Assembly: GCA_025934455.1 (NCBI GenBank)
Contig: JAICYA010000132.1
Span: 1 to 6,124 of the forward strand
Length of the DNA stretch: 6,124 nucleotides
DNA from: Rudaea sp.
GTDB taxonomy: Bacteria; Pseudomonadota; Gammaproteobacteria; Xanthomonadales; Rhodanobacteraceae
Direction: 5' to 3'
In this document: in pieces, positions 6,085 to 6,124 of the stretch
Numbering within the stretch: the first letter of the stretch is position 1
Layout of the letters: the number at the start of each line of letters is the position of its first letter
Notes under the pieces: model-generated
Told to the model about the DNA's origin: nothing
Database searches by the model: none
The model's input: only the letters and a program-made list of their open reading frames with translations
Position numbers and translations under genes: made by a program

Positions 6085-6124
6085 ATGGATGCCGTTGCGA
6101 TCGTCGGCATGGCGGGGCGATTCC
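6085..6124 (+). CDS. Polyketide synthase, N-terminal start of ketosynthase domain (3' truncated)
   Basis: Only 13 codons are visible from ATG 6085, reading MDAVAIVGMAGRF. The motif [D/I]AIVGMAGRFPGA is the classic opening of beta-ketoacyl synthase domains of modular type I polyketide synthases and NRPS-PKS hybrids. The start lies 3 bases after the stop of the A-PCP gene, with GGTGA (6077-6081) just upstream as a weak ribosome-binding site, so translation is probably coupled. The order A-PCP then KS implies that the aminoacyl-carrier is the starter for a polyketide extension. There is almost no N-terminal docking segment before the KS. Size, further domains and module number cannot be seen. 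The assignment rests on a short but very characteristic motif. Confidence 0.8.
   Translation, partial: MDAVAIVGMAGRF

Noticed and set aside
1..6124. CRISPR array, tRNA/rRNA gene, insertion sequence or integrase
   Set aside because: No regularly spaced repeats, no tRNA-like cloverleaf and no transposase or integrase motifs were seen in the parts not explained by genes. The repeats found belong to the cupin duplication.

Overview
This is a GC-rich stretch in which every supported gene lies on the + strand. It reads as one gene cluster leading from an exopolysaccharide-type gene into a nonribosomal-peptide/polyketide assembly line. Base composition and protein style suggest a high-GC proteobacterium, possibly of the Xanthomonadales. 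That placement is an inference from general resemblance only.

Layout: (1) Positions 1-663 hold the C-terminal end of a cysteine-rich, right-handed parallel beta-helix protein whose start lies outside the window. (2) Positions 664-794 are a 131-base gap with no convincing promoter or terminator. (3) Positions 795-2345 encode a membrane polyprenyl-phosphate sugar phosphotransferase of the EpsB/WbaP type, closest to the PEP-CTERM/exosortase-associated family. (4) Positions 2355-3308 and 3305-4246 encode two adjacent paralogous cupin-like (JmjC/FIH-type) proteins. Both keep the His-x-Asp...Lys...His residues of Fe(II)/2-oxoglutarate oxygenases. (5) Positions 4243-6081 encode a stand-alone adenylation plus peptidyl-carrier didomain protein. 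Its specificity residues, read by hand, spell DVQFIAHVV(K), a code associated with L-proline. (6) From 6085 to the window end begins a protein with the first residues of a polyketide synthase ketosynthase (MDAVAIVGMAGRF).

From 795 onward the genes are packed like an operon. The gap between genes 2 and 3 is 9 bases, the next two junctions are ATGA stop/start overlaps, and the last gap is 3 bases. Each of the first three junctions carries a purine-rich ribosome-binding site 6 bases before the start. The simplest reading is that prolyl-S-carrier is made by the didomain protein and handed to the polyketide synthase, with the two oxygenase-like proteins modifying the amino acid, the carrier-bound intermediate or the product. 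The tight linkage to a lipid-carrier sugar transferase is the unusual part. It may mean that the product is glycosylated, lipid-anchored or attached to an envelope polysaccharide, or only that two clusters share a transcript. The oxygenase substrate and the final product cannot be told from this window.
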